Shown one piece after another: positions 8,207 to 16,903 of a stretch of 64,000 bases of DNA. The notes under the pieces are model-generated. The model saw only the letters and a list, made by a program, of their open reading frames with translations, was not told the DNA's origin and ran no database searches. The position numbers were made by a program, and so were the translations under genes. Every line of letters starts with the position of its first letter. The stretch's first letter is position 1. The stretch is from contig JAIEMK010000007.1 in NCBI GenBank assembly GCA_019752295.1, forward strand, positions 124,001-188,000. The letters are read 5' to 3'. The stretch comes from Chitinophagaceae bacterium (lineage in GTDB: Bacteria > Bacteroidota > Bacteroidia > Chitinophagales > Chitinophagaceae).

Positions 8207-8428
8207 ATGTTCTGGACATTAGAATTAGCAAGTTACCTGGAAGAAGCACCTTGGCCTGCAACCAAAGATGAATTGATCGACTATTCAATTCGTAGCGGAG
8301 CCCCGATCGAGGTGGTTGAAAATTTGCAGGAACTGGAAGATGAAGGTGAAGTGTACGAGAGCATCGAAGATATCTGGCCTGATTATCCGAGTCAGGAAGA
8401 CTTTATGTTCAATGAAGACGAATACTAA
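8207..8428 (+). CDS. DUF2795 domain small acidic protein
   Basis: 73 residues. The MFWTLELASYLEEAPWPATK start and the KDELIDYSIRSGAPIEVVENL segment match the Bacteroidota DUF2795 family as I know it. The C-terminal third is strongly acidic (ELEDEGEVYESIEDIWPDYP and onward), giving a very low isoelectric point. No biochemical role is established to my knowledge. The gene has a textbook phylum promoter at 8160-8190 and ends at a strong terminator at 8458-8495, so it is a single-gene, probably well-expressed transcript. Confidence 0.85.
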   Translation: MFWTLELASYLEEAPWPATKDELIDYSIRSGAPIEVVENLQELEDEGEVYESIEDIWPDYPSQEDFMFNEDEY

Positions 8429-8457
8429 CCTTATCCTCAGGGACTAAAAATAATTGC

Positions 8458-8495
8458 AACAAAGAAGCCATTCCAGGAGGGGTGGCTTCTTTGTT
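8458..8495. terminator. Bidirectional rho-independent terminator
   Basis: Perfect 13-bp arms (8458-8470 and 8483-8495, core AAAGAAGCCA/TGGCTTCTTT) around a 12-base loop, with A and T runs at the outer ends. It lies between the convergent DUF2795 and SemiSWEET genes and can serve both. Confidence 0.85.
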
Positions 8496-8507
8496 TATTG
8501 GATTGAG

Positions 8508-8768
8508 TTATTTTTTTGGGAAGGTAAATTTGAAGTAGAGTAATAAAACAGACAGGAAAAAAATAATTCCGTTTGCAATGATTACGGGTAAAAGATGTAG
8601 ATAGAATCCATAAACCAGCCAAACAATCACGCTGGTAAATACAATCAATAACATTCCGAGGCTCAGATCACCAACACTTTTTGTTTTCCATGCAAGCCAA
8701 ACTTGAGGGATAAAAGTAATGGAACTTAAAAAAGCTCCGAATAAGCCAACAATTTCTATCCAGGCCAT
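8508..8768 (-). CDS. SemiSWEET family sugar transporter (PQ-loop protein)
   Basis: 86 residues with three membrane helices, the size of bacterial SemiSWEETs, which dimerise to form a sugar uniporter. The PQ motif is present (FIPQVWLAWKTKSVGDLS, about residues 20-37), including the KSVGDLS turn typical of the family, and helices 2 and 3 follow. The substrate is unknown; family members move glucose or sucrose down gradients. It starts about 300 bases upstream (on the - strand) of the end of recN with little space between them, so read-through from recN is unlikely to matter because recN is transcribed toward it from 10472. Confidence 0.88.
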   Translation of the reverse strand: MAWIEIVGLFGAFLSSITFIPQVWLAWKTKSVGDLSLGMLLIVFTSVIVWLVYGFYLHLLPVIIANGIIFFLSVLLLYFKFTFPKK

Positions 8769-8816
8769 ATAGTTGTTTTTAAAAGTGAGAATAAATATTC
8801 ATTGGGTAACCGATTT

Positions 8817-10472
8817 TTATTGGAGCATCATTTCTCTGGCATTTTCCAGAGCAGCAGCAGAAGGTTTTTCTCCTCCTAACATTTGTGCAATCTTGGTAAC
8901 CCTTTCTTCTGTACTTAACAAACGGAGATTTGTTTTGATTCCGCCTGCCAAACTTTCTTTGTACACATAAAAGTGCGCATCCGCCTTGCCCGCAATCTGT
9001 GGTTGATGGGTAATGCAGATCATTTGTCTGTTTTTAGACAGGCCTTTCATAATCAAGCCCACTTGTTTGGCGGCTTCGCCCGAGATACCCGTATCTATCT
9101 CATCAAAAATTAAAGTAGCCAGATCTATTTTTTCGGCCACAAGCGATTTGATACACAACATCAATCTGCTCAACTCTCCGCCACTGGCCACTTTGCGAAT
9201 GGGTTCAAAGCGACCGCTCTTATTTGCATCGAATAAAAATTCGATCTGATCGGTGCCGAAAATATACAAAGGAACTGCTGTTATACTCAGTTTTAATTTT
9301 GCATTCGGCATGCCCACCAGGTTCAAAAGTTCATTCACTTTTGTTTCAAGTGGGGTTACTTCTTTTTTCCGGGCAACAGATAATTTTTGAGCCAAATCAT
9401 TTGCATTTGTTAAGAGCGAATCAACCAACTGCTGTTTAATAACAATGCGATCATCAATCTGCAAAACCGCTTCCAGTTTTTCTGCAAGTCCCTGCTGTAT
9501 TAATAATAATTCGGCTGTGGTTTTTACGCCATGTTTTTTCAATAATTTATATCCCGAAGCCAAACGCTCGTTGATCCATTCTATCCTTTTATCATCCAAA
9601 TGCACTTTGTTGTTCAACTGTTCCATTTCGTCTGCAATGTCCTGCAGTTCTATTTGTGTGCTTTGAAGTCGAAGGATAATATTTTGTAACGAAGGGTGGT
9701 ATGATGAGATCGAATTCAGTTGATTGATCCATTGCCTGAAGAGGGTAAGAGCGGGTTGCTCCGATCCTGCCAGTTCATAATTTATTTTCGACAATGCCGA
9801 TTTAATTCCCTCTGCATGACTGAGTAATTGTAATTCAGCATCAATCTCTTCCAGCTCATTTTCTTTGAACGACTGTTCATTCAATTCATCGAACAAAAAC
9901 TGGTGGTAATCTAATTCCTTCTGGAAATTCGCTTTTTGATTTTCTAAATGTTCCAGTTCTTTTTTTGCCGCCTGCAGTTCTTGAAAAACAGTTTGATAGT
10001 TTTGTAAAACGGGGTTGTTCGATGCGAGTGCATCAACTACCGTTCTTTGAAAATCACCATCCCCTAAAGTAAGGGTATCAAATTGTTGGTGCAGATCAAC
10101 CAGTAAACTTGCCAATTCTTTTATCTGCTGCAAACTCGCCGGTGTATCGTTTATAAATGCCCTCGACTTTCCGTTAGGAGCTATTTCGCGACGTAGCACT
10201 AGTTCTGCCTCATTATCCAGATCGTTGGATGCTAAAAAATCTACTACCGATTGTTTCCCTTGAATCTGGAAATATCCTTCAATCACACATTTTTTGTCGG
10301 CATACCTCAACACCGAACTATCTGCTCTTTCGCCAAGTATCAAACTCAAAGCACCCATCAAAATACTTTTACCGGCACCTGTTTCACCGGTTATAATATT
10401 CAGCTTCGGAGAAAATTCAATCTCTATCGAATCGATGATTGCGTAATACTGTATCTGCAGTTTGCGAAGCAT
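8817..10472 (-). CDS. recN: DNA repair protein RecN
   Basis: 551 residues, the normal RecN length. It is an SMC-like ATPase acting in double-strand break repair. The N-terminal half-ATPase has Walker A GETGAGKSILMGALSLILG (about residues 29-47). A long coiled coil covers roughly residues 150-370. The C-terminal half has signature VASGGELSRLMLCIKSL and Walker B ATLIFDEIDTGISG, with ICITHQPQIAGKAD after it. Downstream on the same strand is the SemiSWEET gene (48 bp gap), so the two may form a transcript unit. The upstream TPR gene ends 109 bp away. Confidence 0.95.
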   Translation of the reverse strand: MLRKLQIQYYAIIDSIEIEFSPKLNIITGETGAGKSILMGALSLILGERADSSVLRYADKKCVIEGYFQIQGKQSVVDFLASNDLDNEAELVLRREIAPNGKSRAFINDTPASLQQIKELASLLVDLHQQFDTLTLGDGDFQRTVVDALASNNPVLQNYQTVFQELQAAKKELEHLENQKANFQKELDYHQFLFDELNEQSFKENELEEIDAELQLLSHAEGIKSALSKINYELAGSEQPALTLFRQWINQLNSISSYHPSLQNIILRLQSTQIELQDIADEMEQLNNKVHLDDKRIEWINERLASGYKLLKKHGVKTTAELLLIQQGLAEKLEAVLQIDDRIVIKQQLVDSLLTNANDLAQKLSVARKKEVTPLETKVNELLNLVGMPNAKLKLSITAVPLYIFGTDQIEFLFDANKSGRFEPIRKVASGGELSRLMLCIKSLVAEKIDLATLIFDEIDTGISGEAAKQVGLIMKGLSKNRQMICITHQPQIAGKADAHFYVYKESLAGGIKTNLRLLSTEERVTKIAQMLGGEKPSAAALENAREMMLQ

Positions 10473-10581
10473 TTCTTTATTGGGATTTCCTGAAGGGTTT
10501 AGTGGATCTCCCGTAGCGCAAGTTATAGAAGCTGTGTGTGTTCAGCAAATCGGGAATGCTAATAAAATTTTATGAACAGGG

Positions 10582-12069
10582 TTACTCACCCTTGCAACGA
10601 CTGATACCCGATTTTGCTCTTTGATCAAGCGAATCCTTGTAGTCATGGTCATCCATATCCAAACATTTCTGATAATAAATAATGGCCTGAGATTTTTGTC
10701 CGCGCTCTTCATAAATTTGACCGATCTGTACAGCGGCTCTTGCAGCATAATATTCTTTGCGGTGTTCACCAATAACAATGGCCGACTGGTATGCTTTTAT
10801 GGCATCATCTTTTCTTCCAAGATCGTCATAAATTCGGGCTACGCGATACACAAATTCAAGCTTGTCATCTTCTTTATTAAACTGATCGCTGGTTTTTCCC
10901 TGTAGTAAAAGCAAAGCTTCTTTATGAAAGCCTCCGTCGCTCAGGTACCTTGCTTTGAGTAATAAAGGATTGGGCCAACTAACTAATCTTGCTTCTTTCA
11001 TTGCTTTTTTATCTGCATCAGTTTCAACAACCCCCTTTTTTAAAATTGCTTTTCTGGCTGCTTCTGCCGCAACCATATTCCCTTGCAGGTAGTACGCATA
11101 GCTCAATTTCAGTAAAGCATCTTTTTTATAGAAATTTCCTTTAAAATCTTTTTGAAACTGTTCCAGATATCTTATTGCATCAGGCAAATCAAGTCGATAC
11201 AATTTTACAAATCCCATTTCAAAATCCCATATCGGCGATTTTAAATAGTCTGCAGAGGGATTTCGATTCAGTATAAAATTTCCGGCAATAGTTGTTTGTT
11301 TGTTATTGATGGCAAGATTAGCAGCCATAAAACAAAAGAGGTGGTTGTTTATAATATCCAGTTTTTTTTGCTGAATAAATAAAATAGCTTCCTCTTTTTT
11401 GTTTTCTATATAAAAAAGCAAGTAGGGATAAACAAAAGCAGATTCGTTAAAATAGAGCTTTGCTAATGGATCGTTGCTATACGTGAATGCTCGAAGCACT
11501 TTCATTCCTTCCACAATCGAACCCCTCATTCCAAATAAACTTACAATCCATTTATATCCCGAAGGTACGGTACCAATAATTGCAGTAAGCGACCCCGACA
11601 TGAGGTCGTTAAGAACAAAATCCGGATAATTTTTTTTGTTTTCTTTGAGTAGTATATATGCTTTTCTGAAATCCCATCCTGCACTCCAGTTCTGTCCGAA
11701 CTTTACTTCTACGGCGGCTTTGTGAATGCGTACCGAACTCAAACAAAAATTATAAAAAGGAGAATTTTTCGGTCCATCGGCTAGCAGATCCAGCCTCTCT
11801 GAAAAATTGGGCATCATTTTTTTGAAATCTGCCGGATCCTCATTGAAGAAAAGCCGAAAAAAATCGGCATAATCTTCCAGCAATATAGGAATCAGGTTTT
11901 CGGGGTTTTGTTTTCTGGCTTTTTGCACCAATAATAACCCCTGATCGATTTTGAGTTTGGTAATCTCCTGATAGGCTTGCTGGCATACACTGTTGAAGTC
12001 ATATACTTTTTCGGCAGATGCAGTTGCAACAAGTAAAACAGAACAAATAAGGATCGATATTGATTTCAT
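10582..12069 (-). CDS. Secreted tetratricopeptide-repeat protein
   Basis: 495 residues starting with a Sec signal peptide (hydrophobic core ILICSVLLVATASA, cleavage near residue 19). The remainder is helical. Clear TPR units lie in the C-terminal 200 residues (for example YRVARIYDDLGRKDDAIKAY and AAVQIGQIYEERGQKSQAII), ending in RAKSGISRCKGE. TPRs scaffold protein-protein contacts, so a periplasmic assembly role is likely, but no partner is evident. The gene lies between recN and the zinc-ribbon gene, all on the - strand, with a terminator hairpin at 12083-12112 before it, so it probably has its own promoter. Confidence 0.8.
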   Translation of the reverse strand: MKSISILICSVLLVATASAEKVYDFNSVCQQAYQEITKLKIDQGLLLVQKARKQNPENLIPILLEDYADFFRLFFNEDPADFKKMMPNFSERLDLLADGPKNSPFYNFCLSSVRIHKAAVEVKFGQNWSAGWDFRKAYILLKENKKNYPDFVLNDLMSGSLTAIIGTVPSGYKWIVSLFGMRGSIVEGMKVLRAFTYSNDPLAKLYFNESAFVYPYLLFYIENKKEEAILFIQQKKLDIINNHLFCFMAANLAINNKQTTIAGNFILNRNPSADYLKSPIWDFEMGFVKLYRLDLPDAIRYLEQFQKDFKGNFYKKDALLKLSYAYYLQGNMVAAEAARKAILKKGVVETDADKKAMKEARLVSWPNPLLLKARYLSDGGFHKEALLLLQGKTSDQFNKEDDKLEFVYRVARIYDDLGRKDDAIKAYQSAIVIGEHRKEYYAARAAVQIGQIYEERGQKSQAIIYYQKCLDMDDHDYKDSLDQRAKSGISRCKGE

Positions 12070-12082
12070 TATCGCTAAAATA

Positions 12083-12112
12083 ATAAAGGGCCGCTACATG
12101 CAAGCCCTTTAT
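12083..12112 (-). terminator. Probable rho-independent terminator of the Nif3/zinc-ribbon operon
   Basis: Nine-bp arms ATAAAGGGC (83-91) and GCCCTTTAT (104-112) around 12 bases, followed on the - strand by TTATTTTA. It lies 26 bases past the zinc-ribbon stop and just before the TPR gene start. Confidence 0.6.
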
Positions 12113-12137
12113 AAAAATGTATCGAATGATTTAACAC

Positions 12138-12893
12138 TTACTTTACTTCTACTGTATCGTTCAGGTCAGCGTCAACCAAAATTCTACCGCAGTTTTCACA
12201 AACGATAATTTTTTTGTGTAAACGAATTTCGCTCTGACGTTGTGGAGGAATTGAATTGAAACAACCGCCGCATGCATCTCTCTCAACAGGCACAACAGAA
12301 AGCCCGTTGCGATAACTGTTACGAATACGATCATAACTGTATATCAAACGTTCATCAATATGACCACGTGCATCACTGCTTTGTGTTCTGAAATGGGTTT
12401 CTTCTTTTTCGGTTTCAGCGATGATCTTTTCGAGCTCACTTTTTTTATGGTTTAACACACCCTCTTTTACCGCAACCTGTTTTTTTGCAACTTCCAGGTT
12501 TTTAATTTTTTCGGTTAGCTCTTCGTTTGCATCACGAATATGTTTTTCAGCAAGCTTAATCTCAAGCTGCTGCATTTCGATCTCTTTATTGATCGCTTCA
12601 AACTCACGATTGTTTTTTACATTCTCGCTTTGTTTCTCGTACTTACTTATCAGGGCTTCGCTTTCTTTGATGGTGTTTTTCTTTCCTTCAATGAATTCTG
12701 AAATGCCGTTGATTTCTTCTTCAATACGGGTTTGACGACTATGCAATCCCAGGATTTCGTCTTCAAGGTCGCTGACTTCCATTGGCAATTCGCCTCTCAA
12801 TACCTGAATCTCATCCAGTTTGCTGTCAATCTTTTGTAACCTTACCAGGTTTAACAGTTTTTCTTCAACAGAGAAATCTTTAACAGATGCCAT
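12138..12893 (-). CDS. Coiled-coil protein with C-terminal C4 zinc ribbon
   Basis: 251 residues. Residues 10-175 are a charged helical hairpin-like coiled coil, and the C-terminus is a zinc ribbon with two CxxC pairs (ACGGC and ICENC-type, in VCENCGRILVD). This matches the COG1579 family (zf-RING_7), found in most Bacteroidota and often placed beside Nif3-like genes, as here. I recall proposed roles in RNA or ribosome-related control, but no firm function. The ATG is 58 bp from the stop of the Nif3-like gene upstream, and a terminator follows the stop, so the two genes form an operon. Confidence 0.85.
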   Translation of the reverse strand: MASVKDFSVEEKLLNLVRLQKIDSKLDEIQVLRGELPMEVSDLEDEILGLHSRQTRIEEEINGISEFIEGKKNTIKESEALISKYEKQSENVKNNREFEAINKEIEMQQLEIKLAEKHIRDANEELTEKIKNLEVAKKQVAVKEGVLNHKKSELEKIIAETEKEETHFRTQSSDARGHIDERLIYSYDRIRNSYRNGLSVVPVERDACGGCFNSIPPQRQSEIRLHKKIIVCENCGRILVDADLNDTVEVK

Positions 12894-12951
12894 ATCTAGT
12901 ATAAAATTTGGAGTTTGTATTGGCCTTCATTGCTGCAGGCCTTTGTCCTCA

Positions 12952-14049
12952 TCACAGAAAATAGTTAACCGGATTGGTTTTTATAACTGATTTGAGGACG
13001 GCAAAGGTAGGGAATTTAGCCTGTAAAATATCAATTAAAAGGTCAGTTGTAAATTGTTCGCTTTCCCAGTGACCAATATCGGCAATCAGAATCCTGTTAT
13101 CCGCATCAAAAAATTCGTGGTATTTGAGATCGCTGGTAATAAATAGGTCTGCCCCGGAAGCAATGGCTTCGGGTAACAAAAAACTGCCCGCTCCTCCACA
13201 AACAGCCACTTTTTGAATGGGTTTGCCCAATAAAGGACTATGGCGAATCAATTTTAAGCCAAACAGATTTTGAACTTGCCTCAAAAAAGCCCTTTCTTCA
13301 ACCGGCTCGGCCAATTCTCCCCTTAAGCCAGACCCAATATATTGATTATCATTGCTTAATGTCAATATCTCGTAAGCTGGTTCTTCGTATGGGTGAGCGA
13401 CTAAAAGTGCATGAACCAATTTGTTTTTCAGGTGTACCGGAAATACAACTTCTATTTTAAGCTCTTCCAGTTCAGTTTTTTTTTCGGGAATACCAATGGT
13501 GGGGTTACTATTTGCATTGCCCTTAAAATTTCCAATTCCAACCGTTTGAAAACTGCATTCGCTGTAATTGCCGATTTGTCCGGCCCCGGCAGCAAAAAGG
13601 GCATTTTTTACGCTCTCCAGATCGGATGATGGAACATAACTGTACAATTTGGCGAGTTGATCGGCCTTTGATTGTAAGATATTTCTATGAATCAATCCCA
13701 GTTTTTGGGCAATCACCTGATTAACACCTTCAAAAATATTGTCCAGATTGGTATGTATGGCATAAACGGCGATATCGTTTTTAATGGCGGTAATAATGGT
13801 TTTCTCCACATAGGTTTTACCCGTAATTTTTTTTAAGCCTTTAAATACAATCGGGTGATGGGCAATCACCAAATTACAGCCTGCAGCTTTGGCTTCCAGA
13901 ATTACTGCTTCAGTTGAGTCGAGTGTACAAATAACGCCGGTACATTCCCAGAGCGGATTCCCAACAATCAGACCTGCGTTATCATAATTTTCCTGATAAG
14001 CCAGTGGGGCAAAGGTTTCCAGACTAGAAAGGATCTCACTGATTTGCAT
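12952..14049 (-). CDS. Nif3-like dinuclear metal-centre protein (YqfO type)
   Basis: 365 residues, so the long form with an inserted central domain like Bacillus YqfO. The N-terminal half contains NYDNAGLIVGN and the metal-ligand segment VIAHHPIVFKGLKK. The middle section (about residues 130-230) carries the CutA/NIF3-insert-like SYVPSSDLESVKNALFAAGAG and AHPYEEPAYEI. The C-terminal part has VAVCGGAGS and ADIGHWESE, which supply further metal ligands. Members form hexameric toroids with two metal ions. It is often annotated as GTP cyclohydrolase I type 2, but that activity is not general. Start codons of this gene and the divergent aminotransferase gene are only about 50 bp apart. Confidence 0.9.
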   Translation of the reverse strand: MQISEILSSLETFAPLAYQENYDNAGLIVGNPLWECTGVICTLDSTEAVILEAKAAGCNLVIAHHPIVFKGLKKITGKTYVEKTIITAIKNDIAVYAIHTNLDNIFEGVNQVIAQKLGLIHRNILQSKADQLAKLYSYVPSSDLESVKNALFAAGAGQIGNYSECSFQTVGIGNFKGNANSNPTIGIPEKKTELEELKIEVVFPVHLKNKLVHALLVAHPYEEPAYEILTLSNDNQYIGSGLRGELAEPVEERAFLRQVQNLFGLKLIRHSPLLGKPIQKVAVCGGAGSFLLPEAIASGADLFITSDLKYHEFFDADNRILIADIGHWESEQFTTDLLIDILQAKFPTFAVLKSVIKTNPVNYFL

Positions 14050-14086
14050 ATTATGAGTTTTGTGGCCAGCTAAATTAGCTTCATTC

Positions 14087-14094
14087 TATCTTTG
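14087..14094 (+). promoter_or_regulatory. Bacteroidota -7 box (TATCTTTG) of the class IV aminotransferase gene
   Basis: TATCTTTG ends 4 bases before the ATG at 14099. A TTTTG at 14058-14062 lies 24 bases upstream, longer than usual. The position predicts a leaderless transcript and rules against the TTG start at 14060. Confidence 0.55.
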
Positions 14095-14098
14095 TTAT

Positions 14099-14947
14099 AT
14101 GGAAGCTTCTAAATTTCTTTTTCTGGATGGTAAAACTTCCAGAACGGGCAAACCGCTTATTTCGCCCGATAACCGATCGTTCCGATATGGAGATGGTTTT
14201 TTCGAAACCATAAAATACGCTGATGGGAAAATACTGCTGGCTGAGCTTCATTTTGAAAGATTATTTGCCAGCCTCAACCGCCTGGCTTTTCAGGCACCTG
14301 AATATTTTACAAAATCCTATCTCGAAAACCAGATACATGCATTGGTTAAACGAAATGGGCATGATCGATCGGCAAGAATAAGGGTTACCATTTTTAGGGG
14401 TGAGGGAAATATTTATGATGAAATAAATCATTTTCCGCATCATTTGATACAGAGTTGGGAATTGAACCCATCAAATATTACATTTAATGATAGTGGACTG
14501 ATTTTGGATATTTACCCTGATGCAAGAAAGGTTTGCGACGGATTATCTCATATAAAAAGTAATAATTATTTGAACTACGCCATGGCGGCTATTTGGGCTA
14601 AGAAAAATAAATTGGATGATGCTTTCCTGTTTAACCCATACGATCGTTTGGCCGATGCAACCATTGCCAACGTGTTTATTGTTAAAAACGGGATCATTAA
14701 AACGCCGGCAATCACTGAAGGCCCTGTGCAGGGTGTCATGCGCAGGCATCTATTGCAAAACTTAAGAGCAGAATCGATTCCTGTTGAGGAAACCGGAATT
14801 TCACTGGAAGATCTGGAAGAAGCTTCGGAAATATTTTTGACGAATGCCGTTTATGGTATCCGCTGGGTAAAAAAATTCAGGAAATCTACTTATTCACATC
14901 AAATTTCAGAGCAGATTTACAATAAAATAATATGCCCAAACGCGTGA
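14099..14947 (+). CDS. Class IV (branched-chain/ADC-lyase-like) PLP aminotransferase
   Basis: 282 residues in the fold-type IV PLP family, which includes branched-chain aminotransferase, D-amino-acid aminotransferase and 4-amino-4-deoxychorismate lyase. Typical segments are FRYGDGFFETIKYADGKI near the start, SHIKSNNYLNYAMAAI (PLP lysine in HIKSNNY) and DATIANVFIVKNG with the later EGPVQGVMRR. The length and N-terminal DNRSFRYGDGFFET pattern fit an aminodeoxychorismate lyase-like or generic aminotransferase better than classical IlvE. I cannot assign the substrate. I chose the ATG at 14099 rather than the TTG at 14060 because a -7 box sits between them. Confidence 0.85.
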   Translation: MEASKFLFLDGKTSRTGKPLISPDNRSFRYGDGFFETIKYADGKILLAELHFERLFASLNRLAFQAPEYFTKSYLENQIHALVKRNGHDRSARIRVTIFRGEGNIYDEINHFPHHLIQSWELNPSNITFNDSGLILDIYPDARKVCDGLSHIKSNNYLNYAMAAIWAKKNKLDDAFLFNPYDRLADATIANVFIVKNGIIKTPAITEGPVQGVMRRHLLQNLRAESIPVEETGISLEDLEEASEIFLTNAVYGIRWVKKFRKSTYSHQISEQIYNKIICPNA

Positions 14948-14995
14948 AATTGTAAATATTTATAGACATATATAAATATTTTGCTCTTATTTATC

Positions 14996-15003
14996 TATTT
15001 TTG
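14996..15003 (+). promoter_or_regulatory. Candidate -7 box of the OmpA-like gene (TATTTTTG)
   Basis: TATTTTTG fits TAnnTTTG, 78 bases upstream of the ATG at 15082. No TTTG at 19-21 spacing (nearest TTTTG at 14979-14983). If used, the mRNA has a leader of about 70 bases, which is long for this window. Confidence 0.35.
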
Positions 15004-15081
15004 CTCAAAGAATTAAACATAAATAGATCTTTAGTATCTAATAGTATCTAAACTACAAATAGTAATAAAACCAAAATCAAC

Positions 15082-16476
15082 ATGAAAAGTCTAAAACTAC
15101 TGTCGCTTACGATAGCAATTTTATTGTTCGCTACGCAGGCATTCTCTCAAACAACTGCTAAACCGGCTAAAACGAAGTATACTGTTTCTGCCGGTCTACT
15201 CGGTGCACTCAACTACACTAAGTTTAGAATGAAAGATGCTCCAAGTGTGGATTATAAGAGTGGAGTAGGTTATGCAATTGGGGGATGGGCTAATTTTCCT
15301 TTATTCGGAAACGTTTCTTTTGAGCCTCAGGCACAGCTTTCATGGTTGAAATATAGTTTAAATAGCAACACATCTCCTCTCAGTCAATTTGATGGTACCA
15401 TGCAATACCAGTCTTACCCATTTCTGTTTAAAGTGCAGACCGGTAAGAATTTTGCTCTATTGGTTGGACCACAATTTGATTTCTTAAACACCCTCAAAAA
15501 CAGTTCATCTAATGGTGTTTTCTACAAAAGAATGTTTATCGCACAAAGTACTGCGGTTACTGCCGGATTTGAATTTTTTCCACATAGCACTATTCAGTTG
15601 TATGGTAGATATATTTATGGTTTGAGCGATATGAAAGATGGCATAAACCCTAATAAAAATACCTTGGGCTTCAAATACTATAACAATGGAGCACAGCTTG
15701 GTATTAAAGTAAAATTGTTTGGAAAGAAAATTGTTCCTCCAGTTGTTCCTGTGGTTGTTGCTCCTGTTGATACAGATGGCGACGGTATTGTGGATAGTCT
15801 CGATAAATGTCCTACTGTTCCGGGTGTAGCTAAATATAACGGATGCCCAATCCCTGATACCGATAAAGATGGTATTAATGATGAGCAGGATAAATGTCCT
15901 ACTGTTCCAGGTTTGGCTAAATACAATGGTTGTCCAATTCCTGATACAGATGGTGATGGTATTAATGATGAGCAGGATAAATGTCCTACCGTTCCAGGTT
16001 TGGCTAAATACAATGGTTGTCCAATCCCTGATACAGACGGTGATGGTATCAATGATGAGCAGGATAAATGTCCTACCGTTCCAGGTGTAGCTGCTTACCA
16101 AGGATGTCCTGATCTTACTCCAGTATTAAACGAAGCTGCTGTTAGTTTCTACTTCGTAATTAATTCAGCTAAATTGTTAGACGCTAAAATTGCTAAAGCT
16201 AAGTTCGACCCAGTATTAGACTTGTTAAGTAAGTATCCTAAATTACACTTAGACATTCAGGGTAATACTGATAACACTGGTAATGATAAGATCAACGATC
16301 CACTGTCTCAGAGACGCGCTGATGCAGTTCAAAAAGCCTTCCTCAACAAAGGAATTGCTGCTGATCGTTTAACTACTAAAGCAAATGGTTCCAAAAAACC
16401 AGTAGCTGATAACAAAACAAAAGCCGGAAGAAAATTAAACAGAAATGTTACGTTGGTACCATCTTTTGTTGACTAA
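15082..16476 (+). CDS. OmpA-family outer membrane protein with thrombospondin-3 repeats
   Basis: 464 residues. Signal peptide (LLSLTIAILLFATQAFSQ), then an N-terminal beta-barrel-like domain (about 25-215), a proline-valine linker, four thrombospondin type 3 repeats (about 230-345, DTDGDGI...CPTVPG...GCP) that bind calcium, and a C-terminal OmpA peptidoglycan-binding domain (about 350-464, ending KAGRKLNRNVTLVP). It probably links the outer membrane to the cell wall. The four repeats are encoded by four 87-bp DNA repeats. A strong terminator follows 22 bases after the stop, so this is a single-gene transcript and probably abundant. Confidence 0.92.
   Translation: MKSLKLLSLTIAILLFATQAFSQTTAKPAKTKYTVSAGLLGALNYTKFRMKDAPSVDYKSGVGYAIGGWANFPLFGNVSFEPQAQLSWLKYSLNSNTSPLSQFDGTMQYQSYPFLFKVQTGKNFALLVGPQFDFLNTLKNSSSNGVFYKRMFIAQSTAVTAGFEFFPHSTIQLYGRYIYGLSDMKDGINPNKNTLGFKYYNNGAQLGIKVKLFGKKIVPPVVPVVVAPVDTDGDGIVDSLDKCPTVPGVAKYNGCPIPDTDKDGINDEQDKCPTVPGLAKYNGCPIPDTDGDGINDEQDKCPTVPGLAKYNGCPIPDTDGDGINDEQDKCPTVPGVAAYQGCPDLTPVLNEAAVSFYFVINSAKLLDAKIAKAKFDPVLDLLSKYPKLHLDIQGNTDNTGNDKINDPLSQRRADAVQKAFLNKGIAADRLTTKANGSKKPVADNKTKAGRKLNRNVTLVPSFVD
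15769..16116 (+). repeat. Four tandem 87-bp repeats inside the OmpA-like gene
   Basis: Unit boundaries are 15769, 15856, 15943 and 16030, each coding 29 residues. Units 2-4 are nearly identical in DNA (shared GATGGTATTAATGATGAGCA-like core), while unit 1 is more diverged. The unit length is a multiple of three, so copy number can change without loss of frame. The repeats explain the long reading frames visible on the opposite strand. Confidence 0.9.
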
Positions 16477-16497
16477 TACAATTCAGTTTTAAATAGT

Positions 16498-16528
16498 AAG
16501 AGCCACCTTTTCGGGTGGCTCTTTTTTT
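16498..16528 (+). terminator. Rho-independent terminator of the OmpA-like gene
   Basis: AAGAGCCACC and GGTGGCTCTT form a 10-bp perfect stem with a short loop, followed by seven T residues. It starts about 22 bases after the stop codon. Confidence 0.93.
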
Positions 16529-16903
16529 GTGTCAGGCATGGTCTAAACTATATAGGTCCCGAACGAGAGTTGCAGTACTTATCGTTAGCTAAGAGCAAGG
16601 TTACTCATTGTGAAATGGAATCTAAAAGAAGCCGGCATACTTGCCATCTATTTTGCAAATCTTCAACTAATTTTTATTCTGCCATTTATAAGCAATTTCC
16701 TCAAAAAAGAAAGAATTTTTACGGTTCACAAACTCAAACCTACTGTTCACAAACTTTTTTACTCAATTTGAACAGATAACCATTACTTTATAATGTGATT
16801 AAACTAGTTGCCGTTTAATTGCATTCCCTAATGATATCCGATACGGATTCGAGCATTGATAATGCAATAATTTGTTATTTCCATACATATAACCAAAACT
16901 GCT
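16529..16903. promoter_or_regulatory. Intergenic control region upstream of the RHS locus
   Basis: 375 bases without a credible gene (a 69-codon frame at 16570-16779 is cysteine- and serine-rich without family features). Two exact copies of GTTCACAAACT, at 16724-16734 and 16745-16755, are 21 bp apart (two helical turns). A small palindrome ATCCG-ATA-CGGAT lies at 16836-16848. These look like binding sites for a dimeric or tandem-binding regulator; LytTR-type regulators use direct repeats at about this spacing. No TAnnTTTG box was found just before 16904. Confidence 0.45.

Noticed and set aside
15505-16101. Long open frames on the - strand (198 and 124 codons) and an alternative + frame through the OmpA repeats
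   Set aside because: They are products of the 87-bp repeats in the real gene. Their sequences are low-complexity copies without family features.
16570-16779. 69-codon frame before the RHS locus
   Set aside because: Composition is cysteine- and serine-rich without signal or family pattern, and it covers the direct-repeat region.
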